DNA from: Rhodococcus_G sp042754225
GTDB taxonomy: Bacteria > Actinomycetota > Actinomycetes > Mycobacteriales > Mycobacteriaceae
Assembly: GCF_042754225.1 (NCBI RefSeq)
Contig: NZ_JBHZAH010000003.1
Coordinates: forward strand, 41,233 to 105,232
Reading direction: 5' to 3'
DNA: 64,000 nucleotides
Positions 31,169 through 39,696 of the stretch are shown here, piece after piece. How positions within the stretch are numbered: the stretch's first letter is position 1; every line of letters begins with the position of its first letter. Below the pieces are notes generated by a model. That model was given only the letters and a program-made list of their open reading frames with translations, made no database searches and was not told the DNA's origin. A program made the position numbers and the translations under genes.

Positions 31169-31783
31169 TCAGAGCGCACCCTTGGTCGACGGCACACCGC
31201 TCACCCGCGGGTCCGGCTCGACGGCCTCGCGCAACGCCCGCGCGACCGCCTTGAACTCGCCTTCGGTGATGTGGTGCTGGTCGCGCCCGTAGAGCACCCG
31301 CACGTGCAGCGCGATGCGCGCGTTCGAGGCGATGGACTCGAAGACGTGCCGATTGATCACCGTCGCGTACGGGACACCGGGGTATCCGCCGATCACGGTG
31401 TGCAGCATGTGTTCCGGCTCGCCGGTGTGCACGCAGTAGGGCCGGCCGGAGACGTCGACCGCGGCGTGGACGAGGGACTCGTCCATCGGGATGAACGAGT
31501 CGCCGAAGCGGCGGATGCCCTTCTTGTCCCCGAGCGCCTGGCCGAGGGCCTGACCCAGCACGATCGAGGTGTCCTCGACGGTGTGGTGTGCCTCGATCTC
31601 GATGTCGCCCTCCGCCTTGACCGTCAGGTCGAAGCTGGCGTGCGCCCCGAGCGCGGTCAGCATGTGGTCGAAGAACGGGATGCCGGTGGAGATGTCGACG
31701 ATGCCGGTGCCGTCGAGGTTGAGCTCGACGGAGATCGACGATTCCTTGGTGGTGCGCTCGACCTTCGCGATGCGGTCGGTCAT
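31169..31783 (-). CDS. hisB: Imidazoleglycerol-phosphate dehydratase
   Basis: Mn-dependent dehydratase of the histidine pathway, monofunctional (no HisB phosphatase domain), 204 residues. The two metal-binding repeats are seen as FFDHMLTALGAHASFDL with HHTVEDTSIVLG, and later GEPEHMLHTV with YGRDQHHITEGEFKA. The ATG overlaps the hisC stop. Confidence 0.97.
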   Translation of the reverse strand: MTDRIAKVERTTKESSISVELNLDGTGIVDISTGIPFFDHMLTALGAHASFDLTVKAEGDIEIEAHHTVEDTSIVLGQALGQALGDKKGIRRFGDSFIPMDESLVHAAVDVSGRPYCVHTGEPEHMLHTVIGGYPGVPYATVINRHVFESIASNARIALHVRVLYGRDQHHITEGEFKAVARALREAVEPDPRVSGVPSTKGAL

Positions 31784-32913
31784 CGGTTCCCTCCGGTGGT
31801 CAGTTCGGCGGCCGCGACGGCGTCGCTGGCCGCGATGAAGGCGTCGTTCTCGGAGGCGAGCCCGACGGTGGCGCGCAGGAATCCGGGGATGCCCACGTCG
31901 CGGATCAGCACCCCGCGGTCGAGGTAGGCCTGCCAGGCGCGGGCGCTGTCGGCGAACTCGCCGAACAGGATGAAGTTCGCGTCCGACGGGATGACGTGGA
32001 ACCCGGTGTCCGCCAGCGCCTTCGACACCCGGACCCGCTCGGCGGCGAGGGCGTGCACGCTGCCGAGGGTCTCGTCGGCGTGCCGCAAGGCGGCCCGCGC
32101 GGCGGCCTGCGTGACCACCGACAGGTGGTACGGCAGCCGCACCAGCAGCAGGGCCTCGACGAACGCCGGTGCGGCGGCGAGGTAGCCGAGCCGGCCGCCG
32201 GCGAACGCGAACGCCTTGCTCATCGTCCGCGAGACCACCAGCTTGGTCGGGTACTCGTCGATCAGGGTCAGCGCGCTCGGCGCCTCGGAGAACTCGGCGT
32301 ACGCCTCGTCGACGATCACGACACCCGGTGCGGCGTCGAGGATCAGCCGCAGCGACGCGATCGGGATGCTGTGCCCGGTCGGGTTGTTGGGGCTGGTGAC
32401 GAACACGACGTCGGGCCGCTGGTCGGCGATCGCGGCGACGGCCGCGTCCACGTCCAGGGCGAAGTCGGCGCCGCGCAGCACCGGCAGCCACGCGGTATCG
32501 GTGCCGTCGGAGATGATCGGGTGCATCGAGTAGGACGGCACGAAACCCATTGCGCTGCGGCCCGGTCCGGCGAAGGCCTGCAGCAGCTGCTGCAGGATCT
32601 CGTTGGAGCCGTTGGCCGCCCACACGTTGTCGACCGTGACCGGTACCCCGGTCTGGCGCGTCAGGTACGCGGCCAGGTCGGTGCGCAGCGCGACGGCGTC
32701 GCGGTCCGGGTAGCGGTGCAGCTCCCGGGCCGCCTCACGGACCGACTCGGCGACGTCGTCGACGAGCGCCCTGGTCGGCGGGTGCGGGTTCTCGTTGGTG
32801 TTGAGCTGTACCGGCACCGTCAACTGTGGGGCTCCGTAGGCCGACTTGCCGCGCAGGTTCTCCCGCAGCGGCAGGTCGTCGACCGTCACCGCCGCGCCGG
32901 GCACGGCGCTCAC
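31780..32913 (-). CDS. hisC: Histidinol-phosphate aminotransferase
   Basis: PLP-dependent class I/II aminotransferase, 377 residues. Features are LNTNENPHPP near the N terminus, TSPNNPTGHSIP and VIVDEAYAEFSE for cofactor contacts, and the PLP lysine in SRTMSKAFAFAGGRLGYLA. It converts imidazole acetol phosphate to histidinol phosphate. It overlaps hisD and hisB by 4 bases each. Confidence 0.97.
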   Translation of the reverse strand: MSAVPGAAVTVDDLPLRENLRGKSAYGAPQLTVPVQLNTNENPHPPTRALVDDVAESVREAARELHRYPDRDAVALRTDLAAYLTRQTGVPVTVDNVWAANGSNEILQQLLQAFAGPGRSAMGFVPSYSMHPIISDGTDTAWLPVLRGADFALDVDAAVAAIADQRPDVVFVTSPNNPTGHSIPIASLRLILDAAPGVVIVDEAYAEFSEAPSALTLIDEYPTKLVVSRTMSKAFAFAGGRLGYLAAAPAFVEALLLVRLPYHLSVVTQAAARAALRHADETLGSVHALAAERVRVSKALADTGFHVIPSDANFILFGEFADSARAWQAYLDRGVLIRDVGIPGFLRATVGLASENDAFIAASDAVAAAELTTGGNR

Positions 32914-34247
32914 CGCAAGGCCTCGAAGCGCAGCCGCACGGCCTCACCGTGGGCGGGCAGGTCCTCGGCGTTCGCCAGGTTGATCACGTGCTGCGAAACG
33001 TCCTTCAGCGCCGACTCCGAGTAGTCGACGATGTGGATGCCACGCAGGAAGGTCTGCACGCTCAGTCCGGACGAGTGCCGGGCACAACCCGCGGTGGGCA
33101 GGACGTGGTTCGAGCCCGCGCAGTAGTCGCCGAGGCTGACCGGGGCCCAGGGGCCGACGAAGATCGCGCCGGCACTGCGCACACGCGCCGCGACTGCGGA
33201 GGCGTCCTCGGTCTGGATCTCGAGGTGCTCCGCGGCGTACGCGTTGACGACCTCGAGTCCCTTGTCGATCGAGTCGACGAGCACGGTGCCGGACTGGCTG
33301 CCTGCCAGCGCGGTGGCGACCCGCTCGCGGTGCTTGGTCAGTTCCAGCTGTGCGGTGAGCGCGTCGTCGACGGCGTCGGCGAGTTCGGTCGAGGTGGTGA
33401 CCAGCACGGAGGCCGCCATCACGTCGTGCTCGGCCTGGCTGATCAGGTCGGCGGCGACGTGCACCGGGTCGGCGGTGTGGTCGGCGAGGATCGCGATCTC
33501 GGTGGGCCCGGCCTCGGCGTCGATGCCGACCAGCCCGCGGCACAGCCGCTTGGCTGCGGTGACGTAGATGTTTCCCGGTCCGGTGATCAGGTCCACGGGG
33601 GCCAGTTCCGCGCCGTCGGTGTCGGTGCCGCCGTAGGCCAGCAGGGCGACGCCCTGGCCGCCGCCGACCGCCCACACCTCCTCGACGCCGAGCAGCTGCG
33701 CGGCGGCCAGGATGGTCGGGTGCGGGAGTCCGCCGAACGCGGCCTGCGGCGGGGAGGCGACGACCAGCGAGCCCACACCCGCGGTCTGCGCGGGCACCAC
33801 GTTCATCACGACGGACGAGGGGTAGACGGCGTTGCCGCCGGGCACGTACAGCCCGACCCGCTCGACCGGCACCCAGCGCTCGGTGACGACGCCGCCCGGG
33901 ACGACCTCGGTGACGGTGTCGGTGCGCCGCTGGTCGGCGTGCACCTTGCGGGTGCGTTCGATCGCGACCTCGAGCGCGGCGCGCACGTCCGGGTCGAGCT
34001 CGTCGAGAGCGCGGACCAGCTCGGCGGCAGGTACCCGCACCGTGCCGGGCCGAACGCCGTCGAACTTCTCGCCGTACTCGAGCGCGGCCTCGGCGCCCCG
34101 GTCGCGGACCGCCTCGACCATCGGGCGCACCTGATGCAGCACCGCGTCCACGTCCACTCCACCTCGGGGCAGAGCCGACCGGAGTTCGGCGAGGGTGGGG
34201 GTTCGACCGCGCAGATCTACGCGGGCGAGCTCGGTGCGGGCAGGCAT
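32910..34247 (-). CDS. hisD: Histidinol dehydrogenase
   Basis: Zn-dependent NAD enzyme catalysing the last two oxidations to histidine. It has 445 residues. Family motifs include YVPGGNAVYPSSVVMNVVPA, AGPTEIAILADHTADP and DLISQAEHD. The C-terminal HILPTAG-type motif reads NHVLPTAGCARHSSGLSV. It is the first gene of the his operon; the promoter should lie in the 247 bases upstream. Confidence 0.97.
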   Translation of the reverse strand: MPARTELARVDLRGRTPTLAELRSALPRGGVDVDAVLHQVRPMVEAVRDRGAEAALEYGEKFDGVRPGTVRVPAAELVRALDELDPDVRAALEVAIERTRKVHADQRRTDTVTEVVPGGVVTERWVPVERVGLYVPGGNAVYPSSVVMNVVPAQTAGVGSLVVASPPQAAFGGLPHPTILAAAQLLGVEEVWAVGGGQGVALLAYGGTDTDGAELAPVDLITGPGNIYVTAAKRLCRGLVGIDAEAGPTEIAILADHTADPVHVAADLISQAEHDVMAASVLVTTSTELADAVDDALTAQLELTKHRERVATALAGSQSGTVLVDSIDKGLEVVNAYAAEHLEIQTEDASAVAARVRSAGAIFVGPWAPVSLGDYCAGSNHVLPTAGCARHSSGLSVQTFLRGIHIVDYSESALKDVSQHVINLANAEDLPAHGEAVRLRFEALR

Positions 34248-34494
34248 GAGGGTCCCTTCGAAAGGATGGGTTTGTATCGATTATCCAGGATAGTTGCCAG
34301 CCATTTTCGCCAGCCGCCCGTGCGGCGCGTCCGGCCCGGTCGGACAAGAGCCCTCGCGGCGCCCCGCGCCGGACGCCGCGGCTCGTTGCATTCGCCCGTG
34401 ACGCGGCGGAAATTAGTGCATCCTGCGTCAGCAGCGGTCGGTCGCGACACGCTCGAGTCGGTGGGACGCCGAATCCGAATCGGAGAGGAACTGT
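34248..34494 (-). promoter_or_regulatory. Intergenic region upstream of hisD with an 11-bp palindrome
   Basis: The gap between lnt and hisD contains TATCC-A-GGATA at 34282-34292. It also has an AT-richer patch with possible minus-strand -10 elements (TATCCT or GATAAT), 30-45 bases upstream of the hisD ATG. An AAGGGACCC ribosome-binding-like stretch precedes the start. No leader peptide with His codons was recognised. The rest of the gap shows nothing further. Confidence 0.4.
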
Positions 34495-36072
34495 TCATCG
34501 CGGTGGGACCGACGAAGACCCACCTCGAGGTTGATCGTGCGCACGCCGGACGGGCGAGGTCCAGCGCGGTCGGCGACCCTGCCCACGGCCGACGAGCAGG
34601 CGGATCGCCCCGGCGGCCGCGAGCGCCAGTGCGCACGCGAGCGGCAGGTAGTCGCCACCGCGGTCGTAGATCGTGGTCCGCGCGAACAGCGGCACCTCGA
34701 CCACCATGGCGCCGTGCGCGTCGGCGGGCAGCCACGCCAGCGTGTTGCCGCGGGCGTCGAAGCCCGCCGACACCCCGGTCAGCGCCGCGACGACCGCCGG
34801 CCGCCCGGACTCCGCGGCGCGCACGGCCCCGAAACTCGCCAGCTGCGCGGGCGCCCAGCTGCCCTGGAAGGTGGCGGTGGAGGTCTGGTAGACCAGCAGT
34901 CTCGCCCCACCCCGCGCCTGGGCGCGGGCCAGGTCGGGGAACGTCAGCTCGAACGAGACGAGCGGTCCGATCGCGAGCCCACCGGCGTCCATGACGACCA
35001 GCCCGTGACCGGGTTCGCGGTTCTCTCGCGCGGCGGCGGTGATCCGGCTGATCCAACCGAGCCGATCCCGCAGCGGCACGTACTCGCCGAACGGCACCAG
35101 CCGGGTCTTGCGGTAGGTCGCGACGATGCCGTGCGCGTCGACGAGGGTCGCGGTCTTGGCTATTCCGCCGGACGTGCCCACCCGGGCATCGACGTTGACG
35201 AGCAGGTCGGATCCCACGGACGCCGACAGCGCCGCGAGCCGCGCGAGGACCTCGGGATGCTCGCCCAGGTCGTCGTCGACGCTGCTCTCGCCCCACACCA
35301 CGAGGCCGACGTCGCCGGCCACCGTGCGGGTCAACTCCTCCTCCCTGGGTCGAGCGTCACCGGCGACGATTCCGGGCTGGATCAGCGCGACCCGCGTCCG
35401 GTCCGCTGTCGTCGGAGCCGGCGTGCTCAGGTACCAGAGCGGCCCCGCCGCGAGCGCGATCACGACCGTGAGGGCCCCGACCGCGCGGGCACCCGCGGGA
35501 GTCACCAGCAGCAGTGCCAATCCGGTGTTCGCCGCGACGATCGCGAAACCCACGAGCCACACTCCGCCCACCGCGGCGAGGCCGAGCACGGTCGGATGCG
35601 CCCACTGGGTCGCGCCGAGCAGCGACCAGGGTCCGCCGAACCACTGCCAGGACCGGACCGCCTCGAGCACCGTCCAGCCGGCCGGCACACCGAGCACGGC
35701 GGCGACGGCCCGAGCACCGGTGACGTGTCCGCGCAGCAGGATCCACACCAGCACACCCCACCCGCACCACAGCAGGGCGAGCAGTGCGACCGCGATCGGA
35801 AAGAAGTAGCGGAGATTCGGCACCAGCCAGTACTGGGTCGCGGCGAGGAACCCGACGCCGGTGAGCCAGCCGAGCAGCGCCGCTTCCCGGGCCGAACCGG
35901 CACCCCTCAGCAGCAGCAGCGCGGGCACCAGCGCCACCCAGGCGAACCACCCGAGGCTCGGCTCGGGGAAGGCGAGCACCGGCGCGGCGCCGGCGAGCAG
36001 CGCGCCCGCCCGGCGGGTCCATCGCGACTTCCCCAGTGCGGCAACCGGTTCGCTGCCATCCGAGCCTGACAC
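34495..36072 (-). CDS. lnt: Apolipoprotein N-acyltransferase homologue (Lnt) with Cys-to-Ser substitution
   Basis: 525-residue membrane protein with about eight hydrophobic segments at the N terminus (to about residue 220), a CN-hydrolase (nitrilase) domain and a C-terminal helix. Lnt normally N-acylates lipoproteins with a Glu-Lys-Cys triad. The Glu (VVWGESSVDD) and Lys (TYRKTRLVPFGEYVP) are present. The position of the nucleophile reads GPLVSFELTFPD, with Ser where Cys is expected (usual pattern CYE or CWE). One mycobacterial Lnt paralogue is reported to have a similar change. It may be inactive, altered in activity, or backed up by a second Lnt elsewhere. The GTG start is 11 bases behind the esterase gene. 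Confidence 0.88.
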   Translation of the reverse strand: MSGSDGSEPVAALGKSRWTRRAGALLAGAAPVLAFPEPSLGWFAWVALVPALLLLRGAGSAREAALLGWLTGVGFLAATQYWLVPNLRYFFPIAVALLALLWCGWGVLVWILLRGHVTGARAVAAVLGVPAGWTVLEAVRSWQWFGGPWSLLGATQWAHPTVLGLAAVGGVWLVGFAIVAANTGLALLLVTPAGARAVGALTVVIALAAGPLWYLSTPAPTTADRTRVALIQPGIVAGDARPREEELTRTVAGDVGLVVWGESSVDDDLGEHPEVLARLAALSASVGSDLLVNVDARVGTSGGIAKTATLVDAHGIVATYRKTRLVPFGEYVPLRDRLGWISRITAAARENREPGHGLVVMDAGGLAIGPLVSFELTFPDLARAQARGGARLLVYQTSTATFQGSWAPAQLASFGAVRAAESGRPAVVAALTGVSAGFDARGNTLAWLPADAHGAMVVEVPLFARTTIYDRGGDYLPLACALALAAAGAIRLLVGRGQGRRPRWTSPVRRAHDQPRGGSSSVPPR

Positions 36073-36083
36073 GACGGGACCTG

Positions 36084-37241
36084 TCAGGCCTCCGCGGGCG
36101 TGAGGGCCGCCTTCGGCCCCGACTCCGACACCACCGCGTCGCCGGTGGCGGCGCGGACGAACTCACCGATCCGGGCGATCGCGCGCCCGGCCTCGGGCAC
36201 CAGGTCGGCGGCGGCGTGGAACACGTGCACCTGCCGGTCCCACACCTCGAGCGTGACCGGTACCCCCGCGGCGCCGAGCCGCTGGGCCATCAGTTCCGCG
36301 TCCGGGTAGAGCATCTCCGTGGACCCGACCTGGATCAGCACCGGCGGCAGCCCGGTCAGGACGCTGTCGACCGGACTGCGCGTGCGTCCGCCCACCTCTC
36401 TGGGTGCGCGACGATTCACGCGTTCGGTGATCTCGGCGAGCGCGACGATCACCGACCGGGGAATCAGGGGGCAGTCGTCGGCGCCGGGATTGGCGAGCTT
36501 GCCCGCCGGGTTCAGATCGGTCAGCGGCGAGAGCGCGACCAGGGCCGCCGGACTGGGCAGTCCCAGCTCGGCGGCGGCGAGCGCCGTCATGAAGGTCAGA
36601 TAGCCGCCAGCCGAGTCGCCCGCGACCACGATGCGGTTCGGGTCGTACCCACGGTCGAGCAGCCACCGGTAACCGGCCACCCCGTCGGCGACGGCGTCAC
36701 CGATGGGATACCGCGGCAGCATTCGGTAGTCCACGCTGAGCACGCCTGCCCCGACCGCATCGCCAACACGCGCCGCGAGCCTGCGGTGCGTGTTGAGCCC
36801 GCAGGTGAGGAACCCACCCCCGTGGAGGTAGAGCACCGCGCGTTCGCCCCCGCCGGCCGCAGGGGTCCACTCGGCGTCACACTCGTCCAGACGCACCCGC
36901 TGACTGCGTGCACCTCTGGTCGGCGGCAGGAACCGGGCGGCGTAGTCCAGTAGGCCCGCCGGCCACAGCGGGCTGGGCCAGCATCCCCACACCCCGAGCA
37001 CCGGCTTGACGGTGTGGCGCAGCGCGCCGGCGAGGAGCTGGGACCGCAGACTGGCACCGGGGATGAACTGGGGTTCGACGGCAACCGCCATGTGCGGCGT
37101 TCGCGCACCGGTCGACCGTTTCCTGGTCGACTGCGCTTTCCTTGTCGACTGCGCTGGGTTCCTGGTCGACATTCCTGACGCCGACCGCGGTGCAGCCACG
37201 CGGCGGACGGTCCGCTTCGACGGTGATGGGTTCGCTACCAT
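36084..37241 (-). CDS. Alpha/beta hydrolase, HSL-type esterase/lipase
   Basis: Hormone-sensitive-lipase family hydrolase. With the upstream ATG it has 385 residues. The oxyanion-hole HGGG is at 140-143, the nucleophile Ser210 lies in GDSAGGY, and the likely Asp and His are in the SPVDSVL/EMLYPDAE region and HVFHAAADL. The first 50 residues are basic and low-complexity and include an in-frame repeat AQSTRK from an 18-bp tandem repeat. The alternative ATG at 37091 (MAVAVEPQFIPG) would remove them, and the start is unsettled. It may be cotranscribed with lnt downstream. It probably acts on short acyl esters; the substrate is unknown. Confidence 0.87.
   Translation of the reverse strand: MVANPSPSKRTVRRVAAPRSASGMSTRNPAQSTRKAQSTRKRSTGARTPHMAVAVEPQFIPGASLRSQLLAGALRHTVKPVLGVWGCWPSPLWPAGLLDYAARFLPPTRGARSQRVRLDECDAEWTPAAGGGERAVLYLHGGGFLTCGLNTHRRLAARVGDAVGAGVLSVDYRMLPRYPIGDAVADGVAGYRWLLDRGYDPNRIVVAGDSAGGYLTFMTALAAAELGLPSPAALVALSPLTDLNPAGKLANPGADDCPLIPRSVIVALAEITERVNRRAPREVGGRTRSPVDSVLTGLPPVLIQVGSTEMLYPDAELMAQRLGAAGVPVTLEVWDRQVHVFHAAADLVPEAGRAIARIGEFVRAATGDAVVSESGPKAALTPAEA
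37120..37170. repeat. 18-bp tandem repeat upstream of or within the esterase N terminus
   Basis: TTCCTGGTCGACTGCGCT at 37120-37137 is followed directly by a copy with one change at 37138-37155. A partial third copy (TTCCTGGTCGAC) lies at 37159-37170 after a 3-base insertion. If the upstream esterase start is used the repeat encodes AQSTRK units. Otherwise it lies in the divergent promoter region. Confidence 0.8.
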
Positions 37242-37487
37242 CTCGAGCTCCCGGCGGGTGTTGCAGACATCACTGCCGAAAGTTCAGGGGCAGTTGAATC
37301 ATGGTACGTGACGCAGAACACATTTACGAGCCTGTAACAAACGGAAACGCACGCGACCTGCCGCGCCGTGGCCTCCGCGAGCTGGTGGCAGCCGCGACGG
37401 GACGGGCCTACCGTTGAACTGAGGGTCGGGCGACGGGCGACCGCCACGCCGGCCGGGTCCTCGGACGACGTGATCGTGGGAGTCGAG

Positions 37488-37961
37488 ATGGCCGCGTTCG
37501 GCGTGGTGGCGGTGTTGCTGGGCCTGCTGCTCATCCTGGTGGAGGCACACACCCCCACCTCGGGCGTGCTCGGCGGCATCGCGGTGCTCGCGATCGGCGC
37601 CGGCATATGGATGCTGTTCCTCTCCGGCGGCGCGGGCCAGGTGGTCGCGGTGCCGGTGGCACTCGGTGTCGCCGGCATCGGAATCGGTGTCTCCGCGGTC
37701 GCGGGCCGCAAGGTCGTCGCCGCGCGACGGGCGCCGGTACGCGGCGGACCGCAGTCGCTGGTGGGCACCCACGCGACCGTCAGCAGTTGGTCCGGTCCCG
37801 TCGGCCAGGTGCGCGCGGACGGCGGACTGTGGTCGGCCCGCATCGAGTTCGGCTATCCCGACGACCCCGCACCCGCCGCCGGCGAGTCGGTGGTCGTGGA
37901 GGGCGTGCACGGCCTGACGCTCACTGTCCGTCGAACCGAGCCCTGGGAGGTGCCGCCGTGA
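37488..37961 (+). CDS. NfeD family membrane protein
   Basis: 157-residue protein with hydrophobic helices at about 3-19 (AFGVVAVLLGLLLILVEA), 26-43 and 47-67. A C-terminal OB-like domain contains LVGTHATVSSWSGPVGQVR and GESVVVEGVHGLTLTVRR. This is the short NfeD1b-type layout without a protease domain. The ATG at 37488 is preceded by GGGAG at 5 bases; an in-frame GTG a few codons upstream is possible. NfeD proteins pair with SPFH/slipin proteins, and here the slipin gene overlaps by 4 bases. Confidence 0.88.
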   Translation: MAAFGVVAVLLGLLLILVEAHTPTSGVLGGIAVLAIGAGIWMLFLSGGAGQVVAVPVALGVAGIGIGVSAVAGRKVVAARRAPVRGGPQSLVGTHATVSSWSGPVGQVRADGGLWSARIEFGYPDDPAPAAGESVVVEGVHGLTLTVRRTEPWEVPP

Positions 37962-38782
37962 CCGTCCTGATCGCGCTGGTCGTAGTCCTGGTCATCCTCG
38001 CGCTGGTGGTCCCCGGCACCGCGGTGCGCGTGCTGCGCGAGTACGAACGCGCGGTCGTCTTCCGGCTCGGCCGGGTGCTCGAGGTCAAGGGACCCGGCCT
38101 GGTGCTGCTGATCCCCGCCGTCGATCGGATGGTTCGCGTCGGCCTGCGTACGGTGACGCTGAACGTCCCGGTGCAGGAGGTCATCACGCGCGACAACGTG
38201 CCCGCCCGGGTGACCGCGGTCGCGTACTTCCGGGTGCTCGACGCCAACCGTGCGGTGGTCGAGGTCGAGGACTTCCTCGCGGCGACCACCCAGATCGCCC
38301 AGACCACGCTGCGCTCGGTGCTCGGCAAGGCCGAGCTCGACACCCTGCTCTCGGACCGCGACCGCCTCAACGACGACCTGCAGAAGGTAATCGACCAGCA
38401 GACCGAACCCTGGGGAGTCAAGGTCACCACGGTGGAGATCAAGGACGTCGAGATCCCCGAGAACATGCAGCGCGCCATCGCCCGCCAGGCCGAGGCCGAA
38501 CGCGAGCGGCGCGCGAAGATCATCAACGCTGAGGGCGAGTTCCAGGCGTCCGCGAAGCTGGCCGAGGCCGCCGGCGTGATCAGCCGGAACCCGACCACCC
38601 TCCAGCTGCGTTACCTGCAGACGCTCCGCGAGGTCGGCGGCGAGCACAACTCCACGGTGATCTTCCCGCTGCCGATCGACCTGATTCGGCCGTTCCTCGA
38701 CCCTCCGGCACCCGCCGCCCGGCGACCGGCACCGGAGGGTGCGGCAGGTCAGGACCCGTCGGGAAGCACGAACTCGCCCTGA
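37958..38782 (+). CDS. Slipin / SPFH (band 7) domain membrane protein
   Basis: 274-residue stomatin-like protein. It has an N-terminal hydrophobic anchor (LIALVVVLVILALVVPGTA), then the band 7 domain starting VLREYERAVVFRLGRVLE and containing RTVTLNVPVQEVITRDNV. A coiled-coil stretch IARQAEAERERRAKIINAEG is followed by the conserved LQLRYLQTL. With NfeD it probably forms a membrane-microdomain complex involved in membrane fluidity or protein quality control. The GTG start has GGGAGG 7 bases upstream. The stop lies inside the opposing thioesterase gene (34-base convergent overlap). Confidence 0.92.
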   Translation: MTVLIALVVVLVILALVVPGTAVRVLREYERAVVFRLGRVLEVKGPGLVLLIPAVDRMVRVGLRTVTLNVPVQEVITRDNVPARVTAVAYFRVLDANRAVVEVEDFLAATTQIAQTTLRSVLGKAELDTLLSDRDRLNDDLQKVIDQQTEPWGVKVTTVEIKDVEIPENMQRAIARQAEAERERRAKIINAEGEFQASAKLAEAAGVISRNPTTLQLRYLQTLREVGGEHNSTVIFPLPIDLIRPFLDPPAPAARRPAPEGAAGQDPSGSTNSP

Positions 38783-39579
38783 TCGCCGAAGTCGACCTGC
38801 CGGCGAGCGTTGGCGAGGGCACTGACGACGCAGGTGCCGATCGGTCCCCGGCGGTCGTACATCGTGGTGGTGCCGACCGCGACACCGTCGGCGCTGATGT
38901 GGTCGTCCGCCTCGAGCCCGATCTCGGCGCCCTCGGGCAGCCGGGCCAGCACCAGCGTCATGTCGACGTTGATGAACCCGACGCCGTCGGTACCCCAGTT
39001 GGTCATCAGGCTGGTCGGTTCACCCGCCATCGCGGCCCGCACGAATGGGGACGGAGCCTCGCCGTCGACCACCGAAGGATGCTGCGCCCACATGCGTTTG
39101 CGACTCGCGCCCTGATGCTCGAGCATCGAGTGGGACCAGCCGTCGGGGTGGTCGTCGCTGCCGAAGAACGGCGGCGCCGGTTCACCCGTGGCGATGTGCG
39201 CCGGCGGCGGCGACGGCCGGTGCTCGCGAGTCCACACCCGTCCCGGTGGCTGCTCCGACGGGCGCAGGAACACCGCGGTCGCGCGTGCGACCGCGTCCCC
39301 GTCCTGCAGGAGTTCGGCGTCGGCGACCCGGATGCGGTTGCCGTCCCGGACCGCGGTGGTGTGGGTGGTCAACGGACGAGTCCGGGCCGGCGCGAACAGG
39401 TCGACGGTGAGCCGTGCGGGCACGAATCCGTCTCCGCCGTGACCCTCCTCGAGGGCACGGGCGACGAGTCCGCACAGTGCCACGCCGCTGACCATGTCCG
39501 GCGACCACCGGCTGATCGCGAAGCCCTGGGCGAGGTGCCCGTCGGGTGTGGAGGTGAAGAACGCGAGCGGGTCGGTCAC
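38749..39579 (-). CDS. Thioesterase-superfamily protein (TesB-like double hotdog)
   Basis: 276-residue protein with two hotdog-like halves. The N-terminal half includes SGVALCGLVARALEEG and VPARLTVDLFAPARTRPL. The C-terminal half includes GFINVDMTLVLARLPEGAEIGLEA and the final DRRGPIGTCVVSALANAR, as in actinobacterial acyl-CoA thioesterases. It is likely to hydrolyse acyl-CoA, chain length unknown. A GTG start at 39579 (VTDPLAFFTSTPDG) was selected because the N terminus then matches the usual start of the family. The 3' end overlaps the slipin gene on the other strand. Confidence 0.8.
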   Translation of the reverse strand: MTDPLAFFTSTPDGHLAQGFAISRWSPDMVSGVALCGLVARALEEGHGGDGFVPARLTVDLFAPARTRPLTTHTTAVRDGNRIRVADAELLQDGDAVARATAVFLRPSEQPPGRVWTREHRPSPPPAHIATGEPAPPFFGSDDHPDGWSHSMLEHQGASRKRMWAQHPSVVDGEAPSPFVRAAMAGEPTSLMTNWGTDGVGFINVDMTLVLARLPEGAEIGLEADDHISADGVAVGTTTMYDRRGPIGTCVVSALANARRQVDFGDQGEFVLPDGS

Positions 39580-39696
39580 GGCGAGGCCCTTTCGTACGGT
39601 GTCAGGTCCATGATCACCGGCCCACGGCGAAAGAGTTAACTGATTCGGCGGTGCACAGTGTGAGTTTCGCCATACCGTGCGCGCCGGCCGACTACC

